Of a stretch of DNA of 64,000 bases, positions 47,878-58,826 are shown piece after piece (within the stretch, counting starts at the first letter, position 1; every line of letters starts with the position of its first letter). A program made the position numbers and the translations under genes. Under the pieces are notes generated by a model, which did not search any database, was not told where the DNA came from, and saw only the letters and a program-made list of their open reading frames with translations. This stretch comes from Aptenodytes patagonicus. Its lineage: Eukaryota > Chordata > Aves > Sphenisciformes > Spheniscidae. Location of the stretch: assembly GCF_965638725.1 (NCBI RefSeq), contig NC_134960.1:4280501-4344500 (forward strand), in the 5' to 3' direction.

Positions 47878-49829
47878 AAGTCTAACGACTGCTGGCAAAA
47901 TCTGTGAATTTTTCTTTTTAAATTCGCATAATTAGTCACAGTGCCTGAGAAAAGACATGAAATGCTCCAGCAAAAAGATATATATGTCAGCTGTGGATTC
48001 CTCCCTGTCACCTTCACAGTGAGGAGGCGTCTCAGCAGCTGTGCTAGAAACGTGGGCTTCTCGGTTGTGTGGTCCCGCTGCTGCGTCCCACATCCCGACT
48101 TGGATCTCCACGCTCATTTTTAGCAGAGCCTTACTTCAAATGAAGCCCCCAGCCCGCTTCCTCCCCTGGGCTCATCCTGGTCCTGCAAAGAGGTACTGGA
48201 GCTCAGCATCCCGTGCTGCCTGCGCTGAAGCCAGCGAGCACCATCGGAGCATGCGAGGTTGGAGTGGGAACTTCTCCAGGCGTTTGAGACCATGTGGGAA
48301 TCATCATTTTCCAGGAAATATGTTTCGAGTGCGCTCCTTCTGCTAACGCGCCTCCTCCGACAGCCTGGGCTGCCGGCTCCCCAAAGCCGTGGGGAAAAAC
48401 TGGTGCCCCGTAGACGGGACAAGGAAGCTATTTTGTGGGTTATGTCCTAAGCCATTAAAACCCTAGTCATTTATGAGATATCACAGTCCTGGCAGGGCCT
48501 CCCGTGCTTGGGCTCCACACGTTTCTTAAGATCCCTTTGGTCTGGGCAGGTTGCAGCGTTCTCCCTTCCCTTGGCTTTCCTTGCCTGCTTTTGGGATGTA
48601 TCTCCTAGAAATGGAGCCACAGGAACAACGAACAAAGCTGCCTCTCCCCTACACCCAGCACCAGCGTACATGTCCCACCGCCCACACCCTGCAGCCTCCC
48701 TGGCATGAGTTAACTCTTTGGGCACAAAAAAAATCAGCCGTGGGTTTAGTGAGGCTTCCGAAACACCGTGTACATCAGCCAGCATGAGATTACACAGAGA
48801 CCGAATTAGCTGGGAAGGAAACCTGGAGCAGGGGGCAGAGCGGGGGCAGCTGCCAACAGCGCATCAGGGCTCCCCCAGCACCGACCGCTCCGGTTTTCCC
48901 GGGGCTTTCACCCCTGCATGGCTGCTGGGGGAACCACGCTCCCCCACTGCATTCTCCTTTTTCTCAGTAAGCCTCAAACCGAAAAGTAGCAAAGGGCTTC
49001 GAAACACGTTCTCTAAATTCTTGAAAACCCAAGGTCCTCCCGCAAGCACAAAACCTTATGGATTCAAGCGGCTCGTGTAGTTCCCAGGGCATCACTTGGG
49101 TTTTTTTTTTCAATGTTTGGGTTTGAGGTTACCTAGCCATACCCTTCCAGGCTCCTGGCAGGTCTGCGATAGCTGAGTGCTTTTGGCAACTCAGTAAGAA
49201 TAAGAGTAATATACCCCAAATAGGGCTGTTTTGGAATGTTTCAAGTTGTTAAGAAAATGTCAAATATTTCCACTCTGACATTCAGCCTGTTTGGCCGCTT
49301 AATAACAGTGACTAATTGAGTTCCTAGCAATGACTAAAATGTCAGCAGCTCAACTAGAAAAGCATTGTGATTATTGCCTTTTAAGCGCCGTTCCTCACTC
49401 ACAGCCAGGACACGCTCTATGTTTAAGCTTTTCTTCTTCGACATCAGGTCACGGACTAGTTAAGTGCAGGTGGCTTCTTCCCTCCAGGTTTGGGAATAAA
49501 GCTCGTGCATGTAAAGAATTTATCTTTCTCCCATAATTTAGTTGCATAAAATTAGATTTACATCAGCTTGACAGAGTAGAAATTTGGCTGCTGGGCTACA
49601 CATAATGTACATCTGAGTTTTTTGTGTAGGCTGATACAGGTTTAGGTAACCCTCTGATATTAGTAGCCACACCAAAAGAAAGAGAGGTTTTGAAAGGCTT
49701 TTTTCTGTGTCCTCTTCTCTTACGCCTCTAAAGTGAAAACGAGCAGATAAAATCAAACGTATCATGTTTGCAAACTCTTCCTGAAGCCAGGAGTGGGTCT
49801 GGGCAGGGAAGATTATCTCCAGATCCCCA

Positions 49830-50050
49830 ACTGCTCCGACGGCTTGCAGGGATGCGGGCCGTGGGAGCTGCTTCCGCGGCTGTGCGGAGAGCGGCCGACT
49901 TCAAAGCAGGGGTGGGAATTTGTTCCCATGCAGTACAAATAAATCTCTCCCTCCGCGGCGCGGCTGCGTGCAAGCGCGGGATGGCTGCAGGAGCATGGGC
50001 TGCGCCTGCGAGGGTTCAGTACCAGGGCACGGCAAGGCTTTGCCGATATG
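49830..50050. promoter_or_regulatory. Orphan CpG-rich patch, candidate promoter or enhancer
   Basis: About 20 CpGs in roughly 215 bp by hand count, far above the surrounding desert. It includes CTTCCGCGGC, CTCCGCGGCGCGG and AAGCGCGGGATGG. A TATA-like CAAATAAATC lies inside it on the plus strand (about 49,936-49,945), just upstream of the densest CpGs. No coding exon is recognised next to it. Confidence 0.5.
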
Positions 50051-53000
50051 GATGAAAGGAGGTTAAGACCAAATTTCTGGATGCTGCCAGGGCATGTGTT
50101 CACAATTCCTCATTTCCTACCGTTTTAACAGGTTCCCACATTTACTCATCCTTTATAGAATGTCTCCTGTTGCCCATTTTCCAAGGGTTTGTAACTGCAA
50201 TATGTTTGTAAACTGCCGCTCTTAAGTAATGATAGCCTTGACCAAAAAAGTGATTTAAAAAGAATTTATTGATTAAAAAATATTGTGTCAGACAGATGAT
50301 AAACAGGTGGTAACTGGAGGGAAGTCTGGTTTACCAATAAGAAATAAAATCGTTCCAGCAATCCAATGAAATCCTATTACAATGCTGGGATTGACGAGGG
50401 CACCAAGATAAGGGTAAAGATCCTTGGTTTTTCTTTAAATCACAGTGTTGAGTATCTCACAGAATAAATGGGAATGTCCTTTCTGTGCCAGAAGACAGGT
50501 GAGGATGGGATTTAGGAGAGTTAATTACTTCATTTAAATGAAAGGAGACAAGAGGTCCTGGCTGTTATACCAGGTTTCCCATAGCTGCATGTGCATCTCT
50601 TGGCTGCTTTTGCTCCCCATAGCTCTCAGTTTTGGGGCTGGGGAAAATTTGGGCACCCTTACGGTGCCTAAACATGGTACTACTGACCCATGCATTGGAG
50701 TATTCATAGGGGTCAAACCCTTCTGGGGTTGTCCAAGACACTCATCCTGCAGCTTATTACTTCTCCTTAAAATAGCCGAAAGCTTCTGTCCCTGCCCAGC
50801 TCAGCTTGCTTTAACCACGTCGGTTCCCCAGCAAAAGCAGAGCCAGCCCTGTACCGCAGCATGTCTGCGTGTCCTTCCTCCCGACCGAGTCGTCCTGGGT
50901 GGTGCTCGGCCCCTCTGTGTGTCCCCATGGCTACAGCTGAGCCTCTTTGTTCAGCCTTGGGTAATTTTCCACTTTCCAGACCTCCTCCATGCAATAAATT
51001 AAGTCAATCTGACTTCCCAGCTCAGCCCCTCGTTGGTATAGGGACTGTTTTAGTGCTCCCCGCTCCTGAATCCCAGCCTGGGGGCTGAAGGTCTTATCCA
51101 GTATGGGGGATCTGCATGCCCACACTGGTAATGTGTCATGTTTCCTGGCAGTTATGCTAAAACACCACCAGAAATCATAAGCTGTATGTCACCTCAGTCC
51201 AGAAATTGTCACACCAGTCTGTATTTACTTTTTAAGAGAGGAACCTCAGGCATCCCAGATGTGGTACCTCCAAACTGACAATAAATCATAAAGTCATTCT
51301 CTGTTATGTGCAGCGCCTTATATCAAAGAAATTGCTAACAATAACAGCTCTTTAGCTTTTATTCCTTTGTTTTTCACTCTAATTTAGTTCTAATCTCCAG
51401 TCTAAAATCTCTGCCTAGATTGCCTACTCCAACCTGGCTGGAAATTTCAGGTGCTGCTGAAACCACCCAGTTGTTTGTCCCAGTGAATACAGGGCACGTT
51501 CCCGGGACTACTGTAAAGAGCAAAACAGGGGAACACTGTGGGCACAGAAAGGAAGAAAAATCCTGGAAAAAATTATGGCAATGAACAAATCTTCTGGTAC
51601 CCATTAAAAGGTAATATTTCTAACCAAAGGAAGGGGGGTTTTCCCGTTGTGAAATGAAGTAAACATTCAGAAATGATTTGTGTGTGTGTTTAAATTTAAA
51701 TTTAGAATTTTATTAAGTATGTTGTTCAAAGGCCCTTTTCTTCCCAGGGTAGTTTGGTTACAATCTTCTCTTAAGAAAGAAAATCTCTGCAAAGAACACA
51801 GTCTCTGAAGCTTGTTTTGCTCAGCCCTCATTGTTCAAATAACAGCACGCTGTGATATTTGGCAGCAGATCTTTCATGCTTTTAATTACTGCTGTGGTCC
51901 TGGTAGATGCACAGCATCTCAGAGTTGAGTTTTGAGTGTTTCTGTGCTAGGTTTCTGCCGCAAATAAATATGGATAGTCGTGGGGTGGGTCAGTGGTGAG
52001 GGAGATCCCTGCCTGATGCCCTGCCATGGGGCTGGGGGATTTCCAGGTCGGAGGATGCTCAGCATCCTCCTTTCAGACCAGTTTTCCATTGCAAACGATG
52101 CCACAGCTCTCCCGGCTTTGTCGTTTTGAGGCTGGTTTAAGTCTTCAGAGGGTGCTGTAAGTACCCGTGTAAATGCCCGACCTGGACCGTGCCAGCAGCA
52201 GAGCTGGACTGACACCAGCTCGCCCTGCCCTGTCTTCTGGGGTGCCCAGGCTGTCGCTGTGCTTTGCTGAGGTTTTTCCCTGGCTAAACCATATCATTGC
52301 AAATGAAGTGCCCAAGGGCTTTTCATTTAAGCCTAAGTCCAAAAGCTTCTGTGACGCAGTCCTCTTAGGCGGTTGGGTTTCAGACAAAGCTGCCTTTATG
52401 GCAGCACTTAGGTTGGATGCAGGTTTTTGAAATAGCCGCCGCATTTTTTGTGCAACTATGTTTAAGAAGCTGTTGCGGAGCAGTTATTTATGAAAGGCAA
52501 GCTAGCGCATAGACACAGCCTTTTATGTTGCTCACTTCTTGATTAAAAAAGGTACTTTTGCGCATCTTGAAACACTTTCCTGAGCAGAGAGGAACTTAAC
52601 ACTAAAACATATGTATGCCATGCTTCGAGGTAGTAAGGCTGCAGTCCCTGCAATTAGGAAGAAGGTACCGTTTGTTAAAATGTTTTCTTTTGCTGAGCAC
52701 AATGAAGACTCTGTGCTGTTATTAGAGTTGCAAAAGTAACTATTAATATTATCCTGGCCCCACTCCCAGAGTAAAAATCAACTCAGGTCTGTGTCATAAA
52801 CTCAATAACTGTGTCATCTGAGTAATTGCCAGGATCTCAGGTTTTTTTCCTATTCTACGTGAATCTCTTGAGTTGTAATATTCAGGTACATTAGACTCTA
52901 ATTTCCTATTGATTTTTACGCTGGGAAGATGAAGAGAAGAGATGTAATTTTAAGAAGCGTTATCAGTTATCTGATTAAATTAATTGCCCCCCTTCACATA

Positions 53001-53834
53001 CAGCAGTCACATAATATCCTTAACTTGACAGTAGCATGAAGATGTTATCTGTATTTTTGAACTCTGGTTGCCTACGTGGCATGTCCTCATCCTTCCCCCC
53101 TCAGAAGCGTCTGGTGGGTGTTTTGTAGGAGATGGTGGAGACGAGGAGGTCAGCTCTGGTTTAGGCTGTGAGGATTAAACTTTTACTCTGTGGAGGAATT
53201 AAGTGGTAAAATGAAAGCCAACCACCAAATCAGCTCCTGTTCATTCACTTTTTTGGAAGGAATAACATCTTTCCATAAAATCTGCGTAGCCAGTTTGGTT
53301 CTACCTCCAGTAACGCTGTTTTACTGGCAAATCTGACTTAACGGGTAACCTGGAGCCCAGAGCAAAGTGCTCTCCCAACCTGGGAGGATGCTGCTCCGCA
53401 GCCTTGGGCACGTCTTCACAGGAAAAAAAGGCCAAATTCCCAGTTGGTGGCTCCTGCTAGCAGAGCCATGCCCACACCTGTGCAGCTCTTCCGCTTGCTT
53501 CTCTTTCCATCTCTCTGTGAAGGATTTCTTAAGGCATTTTTTAATGTCAAATGGCCTGAATGTTGGGATTACTATAACGCGCTACGAAGCCTGATGGAGT
53601 AACACTTGTCCTGTCCCTAATTAGCTCATTTAGTTGTTTGATTGAAAAATCGCAGACCATTTTCTGCCTTCCGCAAATAGATTAAAGGGGTTTTATGCGA
53701 AAGCAATCACGTAAAATGTTTTTTACGATACTGTCTATTTAAAAATAAGTTGCTCTTTAATAAAAGTCATAGAAACTACTTTTTATTGGAAACAGCTAGT
53801 GCCACATAACTTACCTTGAGTGTTTTTCATCCGT

Positions 53835-53905
53835 GTATTTCAAAGCACTTTGAAAAAAAAGATAATCATTATCCCTATTTTATAGGGAAAGACCATGAAA
53901 TGAGT
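53835..53905 (+). mobile_element. Probable ancient SINE (MIR-like) fragment
   Basis: TATTTCAAAGCACTTTGAAA, then after a short gap CATTATCCCTATTTTATAGG and GAAAGACCATGAAATGAG. The order 'TTTCAAAGCACTTT ... ATTATCCCCATTTTACAG ... GAAACTGAG' is a familiar signature of old amniote SINE/MIR-type repeats. It is diverged, so the family is uncertain. Confidence 0.4.
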
Positions 53906-56900
53906 TTTTCAGTTGTTCCTGGGGCACCGACAGCCCAGGGAACAGATCCTAAACACCGTGAGGCCTCGTCCAAATTTTTATTGACGATGTTCCTGTCTGT
54001 GGTCACATATTATATTGTACCCATTGGAGACCTCTTTCACTGAACCACATGATATTTTAATCATTCATGAGCCTTCATCTCTTTATTTAACTCCATTAAT
54101 AATGCAGTTTCTCTCTTTAGTTTCTCCACTGATTCCCTGTGCTGACCGGGGAGAGTCTGAGTTACCTTTGCCTATAAACCCCTTTGGCACGTGGGCTCGC
54201 ATCGAGTTCACCCGTGTGAAATCCCCCTGGAAATTCCAGCTGTGGGGGCTGGCAGCATAACCGCGGTCCCAGCCCTCTGCAGACAACCATCCCGTGTTGT
54301 CTGAAATGCAATGTAACCTCAGAAATTAAAATTTGCCCCCACTGATCAGGATCCAGATGGATAAATTCAAGCTGGGGGCCCAGTTTTGACCCATGTCTGA
54401 TTTAAATGCAAAGTATCATAAATCGTTTAAATCCATTCCTGCATGTGTTTAAGCTTACCCATGCGAGCAGTCTCATTGAAGTCAATTATGAACAATGGCA
54501 TTTCTTTCTTCTTTATTCACTGCTGATTTCTGGTACAGGGTGTAAATGACTCTTTTATTGCCTTTGACACCGAAGTCCCTTAGCCAGCCACTAAAGAGGC
54601 GCCATACTAATTGATAAATGCTGCTTGATTGGGGGGCTTTGAATTTTATAATCCTATTAAAAATGATGGATATGTCAAATATTTGTGCCTACTGGACAGA
54701 ACATATTAATCTGCTCTAAGGTTTCCAGTTTAATTTTTTGGTAAGCAATTGGGCAGAACCACTGATGTAAGACAAACAGATGCTCTTCAGCTGTACTTCT
54801 CCATAAATGATTTTGTTCCCCTACCAGGCATATCAAGTTCAAAAGAAAATGTTGCCTCTCATTAATGAGAAGATTAATCGCATTCACATATGCAGCAGAC
54901 TTTGTCAATTCTGTTGAAAGTTTGATGACCTTTAAGAGACAAAGTTTTAGTGTGCCCAAAATAAATAATTCATCCTTCACAGATTTGCCCTCTGTATTCA
55001 TCTGCTTAAATCTGAAGCATGCTGATTAAAGCGCCTGAGTGCAATTATCTTCATACCTCATCGAGATAAAAATCTCTATTTTCCTATTGTACTTCAAAGC
55101 ACAATTGCTCTTTTAAAGCTATCAACAATCCGATATACATGGGGCCCATTTTTGCTCTGACTTATGTCCAGCTCTCCCTAGCATTCTTCAAAATCTCACA
55201 AAAAGCTCTGAATTTCTCTTTTCCATACCAGTCCCTTTTCCAGCACGGAAAGCTGAAATGTGTAACTAATCCTCTTGCAAAATCTCTGAAATCGTCATCT
55301 TCAAACGCAACCAGAAAATTTATCTCTGTTTTCACGTACAGGGAAAAAAATATCATCGTGGCAAGATGTGATTTACTTTGATTACTGCAATTATTGACAC
55401 TGCCGGGCTCCTTCCATCTATGAAGGCTGCAGGCAGCTAATTGCCAAGAAAACTCGTTGCCCCCCTCTGTCCCCCTTGCAATGCCCACTTTGCTGATTTC
55501 TTGCCCCACCTGTTGCCTTTTTGGGTTTCAGCCCAGCTTTTGCAAATAATGATGTGTGCAAATAACACCAGCTAGGAGTGCAGCCAAAGGGACTACTCAT
55601 GGGGTGGAACATGCAGGGGCGGACGCTGGTCCCCGTCCCAAAGAGCACGCAGATATCGCTGCTCCCCTCCGGCCATCGGCTCCAGGGGGCATGTTTGAAG
55701 CCTCCTGCAGTGATTACATGCAGATAAATAAGCTGATTATAAAATAGCCAAGCAGATGGTCTCTTTTGTTGCTACCTGTGAAAATAAGTACAGTCCTCCT
55801 ATTTCCCTGGGAGGAAGGAAACAACTCAGCAGACATCACGCAGCTCTTACTTTATTTAGGACACTCTCTGAAAGAAACACTGAATGAATATTGCAGCCAT
55901 TTAAATGAATATTTCCTGGCCCCATGTGAAATTAGACTGAACTGGCACCATGTCACCTTGTTACTAGAGAGAACAAATATTCCCTCTGGCAAAAGTCCTA
56001 CTTCAGGCTTGAAAAAATGTTGGGTTTTTTTTTTTTTTCATGCAGAAATTGAAATTGAATTAAATGCTCTCTGGATTTAATGTTGTTTGTTATAGATGAA
56101 ACAATGAAAATGAAAGAGGAAATAATAAGGGATTGCTGGGTTTTTAAAAGTGATTTATAGACGAACGGAAATCCTAGAGATTAGGAAGTTGTTTAAATAC
56201 CAGCAACAGTCAAATATGGAAACGTTCCAAAATCAGAGATTAGAAAAAAAAAAGATACGAATTGCAAAGAAGAAAGCCATGAAGGGAGGGAAGGTATATT
56301 CAAAAAGAAAAAAAGTATCCAGGCAAAGAAAACCAAAAAGCCTCTTAAAACCAGAAACAAGACACCTGCTTTTCTGGCAGTTACCGGCAGCAAGGAAGAC
56401 TCCACCTGCCAAACCCAGTTTTTAACATCAGTAAATCACCATGCGGGTAAAATAACAGGAGGTTGGAAAGGAAACAATTTTCACTAATTAGCGTATCAGA
56501 TACTGCTCTCACACACTCAGCACTCGCAGTATTGAGCAAGAGCTCAGGGTTCGCTCCAGCTCGGTGGGGGTAACCTCTCTTCCCATCCGAATGGCGCACA
56601 TGCCTTTGCCTGGAAGTTGCGAGGTGGGGCTGGCTCCCACGGGGAGGGAGTGGGATGCAGTTGCCCATGAACCAACATGACTTTCTGGGACCCTCCACCT
56701 TGGGTGCCAGCTGAAGAATCGGTGCTGAGCGCTGCATCAATGACGGGACAGGGAAAGCTGGATGAGAAAAAAGGATATTGAGATGCTGAAGCCTGTCCCT
56801 CCTCAGCAATGAAAGAGAAATTTTAAATATTGGAGAAGGAGTAATCAAATATGTTGAAAAAAGTAAAAGTGGCATGGTTGTACGAAGATCACCCCTATTA

Positions 56901-58435
56901 GCATGTCATATATGCTCCTGCTCTAAAATACTTCACAGCTCAGCCCAGAGTGCATATGAAACTGAAAACCAACAGCACGTTAACGGAGTTATGCGATGGG
57001 GGAGTATGTCATAAAATAAATCACCTAAATTGAAAGCTGAATTTTGAGCCTCTGGATCATCTTAAAGTCTGTGATGTATGTGGAGAGTCGGTCTCATGGC
57101 TTTTGTTAAATTTAATGGGAGTGTTATAGCTGAAATCCCTTACATTGCCTTGGAAATGTATCTCACAGTGTCAAGGTTGTTTCATGGAAACTATCGATGG
57201 TCAGTGTTTTTGTTTTTAACCTTATAAAAATACTATCATGAACACTTTTGGCCTGTGATGTTCACTTGGCATGAGGTGGACTGAACTGTGGGTATACCGA
57301 TGTGGAGAAATAACCCAGAGGCTGTGGCAATCTTAGGATTTCAGAAGGAGGGTAGGAGACACTTAGTTTTGCAATATTTGAGTATCTGAACTGTTTGCCA
57401 GCATTGAGTTCAAGTTTATTTGTGAAAAGCAAGAATAGACGAAATAATAACCTAATCACAGTCATATACTAATGTCAGGTGGATGCAAATTTGGTGAAGG
57501 TGCCCAGTGAGAATCATAACTGAAAATCTGTGGTTAAGATATCCTTCAAGTAAGTAAAAAATGAAGTAGATCTCAAAGGTGTGTGTAAGGGAATGGCTCT
57601 CCGAATGATATTTCTGGACATGGTACTGCCCTTCTCTGCCAGCCCGTGTCGGGATGAACCAGGCAGAGAGCCAAGGTCTTTTGCTTTTAGTGATAAGTAA
57701 CGTTAACCTCACCACGCAGTTCCTGCTTCAGTGAACCTGTGGCTTGATGTTTGAATTGACTGGTCAGAAACAAGCCTAGGAAAGGTATCAAGGGCCCTCC
57801 ATCTCTTTGACCAGTGATCAGGATCCTCCCAACGTATCTCACTCCTGTATATCATTAAAGTTACGGTAAAGACCATAGGAAAACTACAGCCCAGTTAGTA
57901 CGTGTTAAATAGTGTTTCTTTAATAGATGGGAAACCCTTAAACAGTTTCCTGAGATACATAAACAAATTAAAGAGAATTTCCAGCTTTGACATCTTAATA
58001 GCGTATGATGAATAGTTTGGCATCATGACAATATCTTTGTCAAGATAGGGAGCTTCGGGATGCAATTGCTCTTTGAAAGGGTTATTTAGTAGCTTTCCCA
58101 TCTGAGGCCATATTATATGGTTTATGGAGGGCAGTGGAAGGTCTTGTTAGGGAAGTTTTTCTGACTTGGCTCTTGGGGCTTTATCCAGTCACCAAGATGG
58201 TTACCATGATACCTTTCGTGTGATTCAGCTCTGTTCCTCTATTTTTCATATAAAACCAATGCCTGACTCATATCCCACAAATAGTATTAGGGCAACAGGG
58301 GAAGGGCTTAGTTGTGTGTTGGAGGTAAGACCTATTAGCCTCTTGTACTATGGTTGGGTTATTTTCTGTAATAACAATCTAACAAAGTAAAGCGTAACTA
58401 CCTGGAAAAAAAAAGAGACAGTTGTAATTGCCTAC
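53906..58435. other. Upstream gene desert, part 4
   Basis: No exon recognised. Positions 54,560-56,000 are A/T-rich and non-repetitive, with an enhancer-like look. Positions about 56,080-56,360 are strongly purine-rich on the plus strand, which gives a lysine-rich but implausible open frame (56150-56425). A run of 14 or so T lies near 56,026-56,039. Confidence 0.6.
54560..55400. promoter_or_regulatory. Candidate conserved non-coding element cluster
   Basis: A long non-repetitive A/T-rich block with motifs such as CTCATTAATGAGAAGATTAA, GCATGCTGATTAAAGCGCC and TTTAAAGCTATCAACAATCC. Its texture (no simple repeats, many TAAT cores) resembles deeply conserved enhancers near developmental genes. 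This is a judgement of texture only. Confidence 0.3.
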
Positions 58436-58454
58436 TATTCACCAATAGTGAATA
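58436..58454. repeat. Perfect 7-bp hairpin abutting the CR1 5' end
   Basis: TATTCAC, loop CAATA, GTGAATA. It ends only a few bases before the recognisable CR1 sequence begins. Confidence 0.9.
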
Positions 58455-58456
58455 TT

Positions 58457-58826
58457 AGCCTGGAGAAAAGGAGGCTGAGGGGAGACCTCATCGCTCTCTA
58501 CAACTCCCTGAAAGGAGGTTGTAGCGAGGTGGGGGCCGGTCTCTTCTCCCAAGTAACAAGCGATAGGACGAGAGGAAACGGCCTCAAGTTGTGCCAGGGG
58601 AGGTTTAGATTGGACATGAGGAAAAATGTCTTTACTGAAAGAGTGGTGAAACATTGGAACAGGCTGCCCAGGGAAGTGGTTGAGTCCCCATCCCTGGAGG
58701 TATTTAAAAGACGTGTAGATGAGGCACTTAGGGACATGGTTTAGTGGACATGGTGGTGTTGGGTTGACGGTTGGACTCGATGATCTTAGAGGTCTTTTCC
58801 AACCTTAATGATTCTATGATTCTATG
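58457..58826 (+). mobile_element. CR1 non-LTR retrotransposon, 5'-truncated 3' end
   Basis: About 370 bp of CR1. It starts inside the reverse-transcriptase ORF ([16 protein letters not shown]) and stays open to the ORF2 stop at 58742-58744; the encoded tail includes the conserved segments [36 protein letters not shown] and ALRDMV. The 3' UTR follows (GTTGGACTCGATGATCTTAG, TTTTCCAACCTTAATG) and ends in two ATTCTATG octamers (58811-58826). CR1 copies are usually severely 5'-truncated, end in such octamers rather than poly(A), and lack clear target duplications; this copy fits. The intact reading frame over about 95 codons suggests a fairly young insertion. It cannot move by itself. Confidence 0.97.

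Larger units (their letters stand above)
41918..53834. other. Upstream gene desert, part 3
   Basis: No exon recognised. Contents: a homeodomain-site tandem duplication (46513-46542), a T19 run (47859-47877), a moderately CpG-rich stretch (about 48,020-48,420), an orphan CpG-rich patch (49,830-50,050), and A/T-rich segments at about 45,880-46,080, 46,080-46,660 and 49,200-49,350 that could be regulatory. Open frames up to 191 codons (42104-42679, minus) look fortuitous. Confidence 0.6.

Noticed and set aside
56150..56425. Lysine-rich 91-codon plus-strand open frame that looks like a nucleolar or ribosomal protein.
   Set aside because: The lysines come from purine-rich low-complexity DNA. No family match and no splice or promoter context.
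58448..58744. 98-codon open frame at 58.4 kb considered as a host gene.
   Set aside because: It is the C-terminal end of the CR1 reverse-transcriptase ORF inside a truncated retrotransposon copy.
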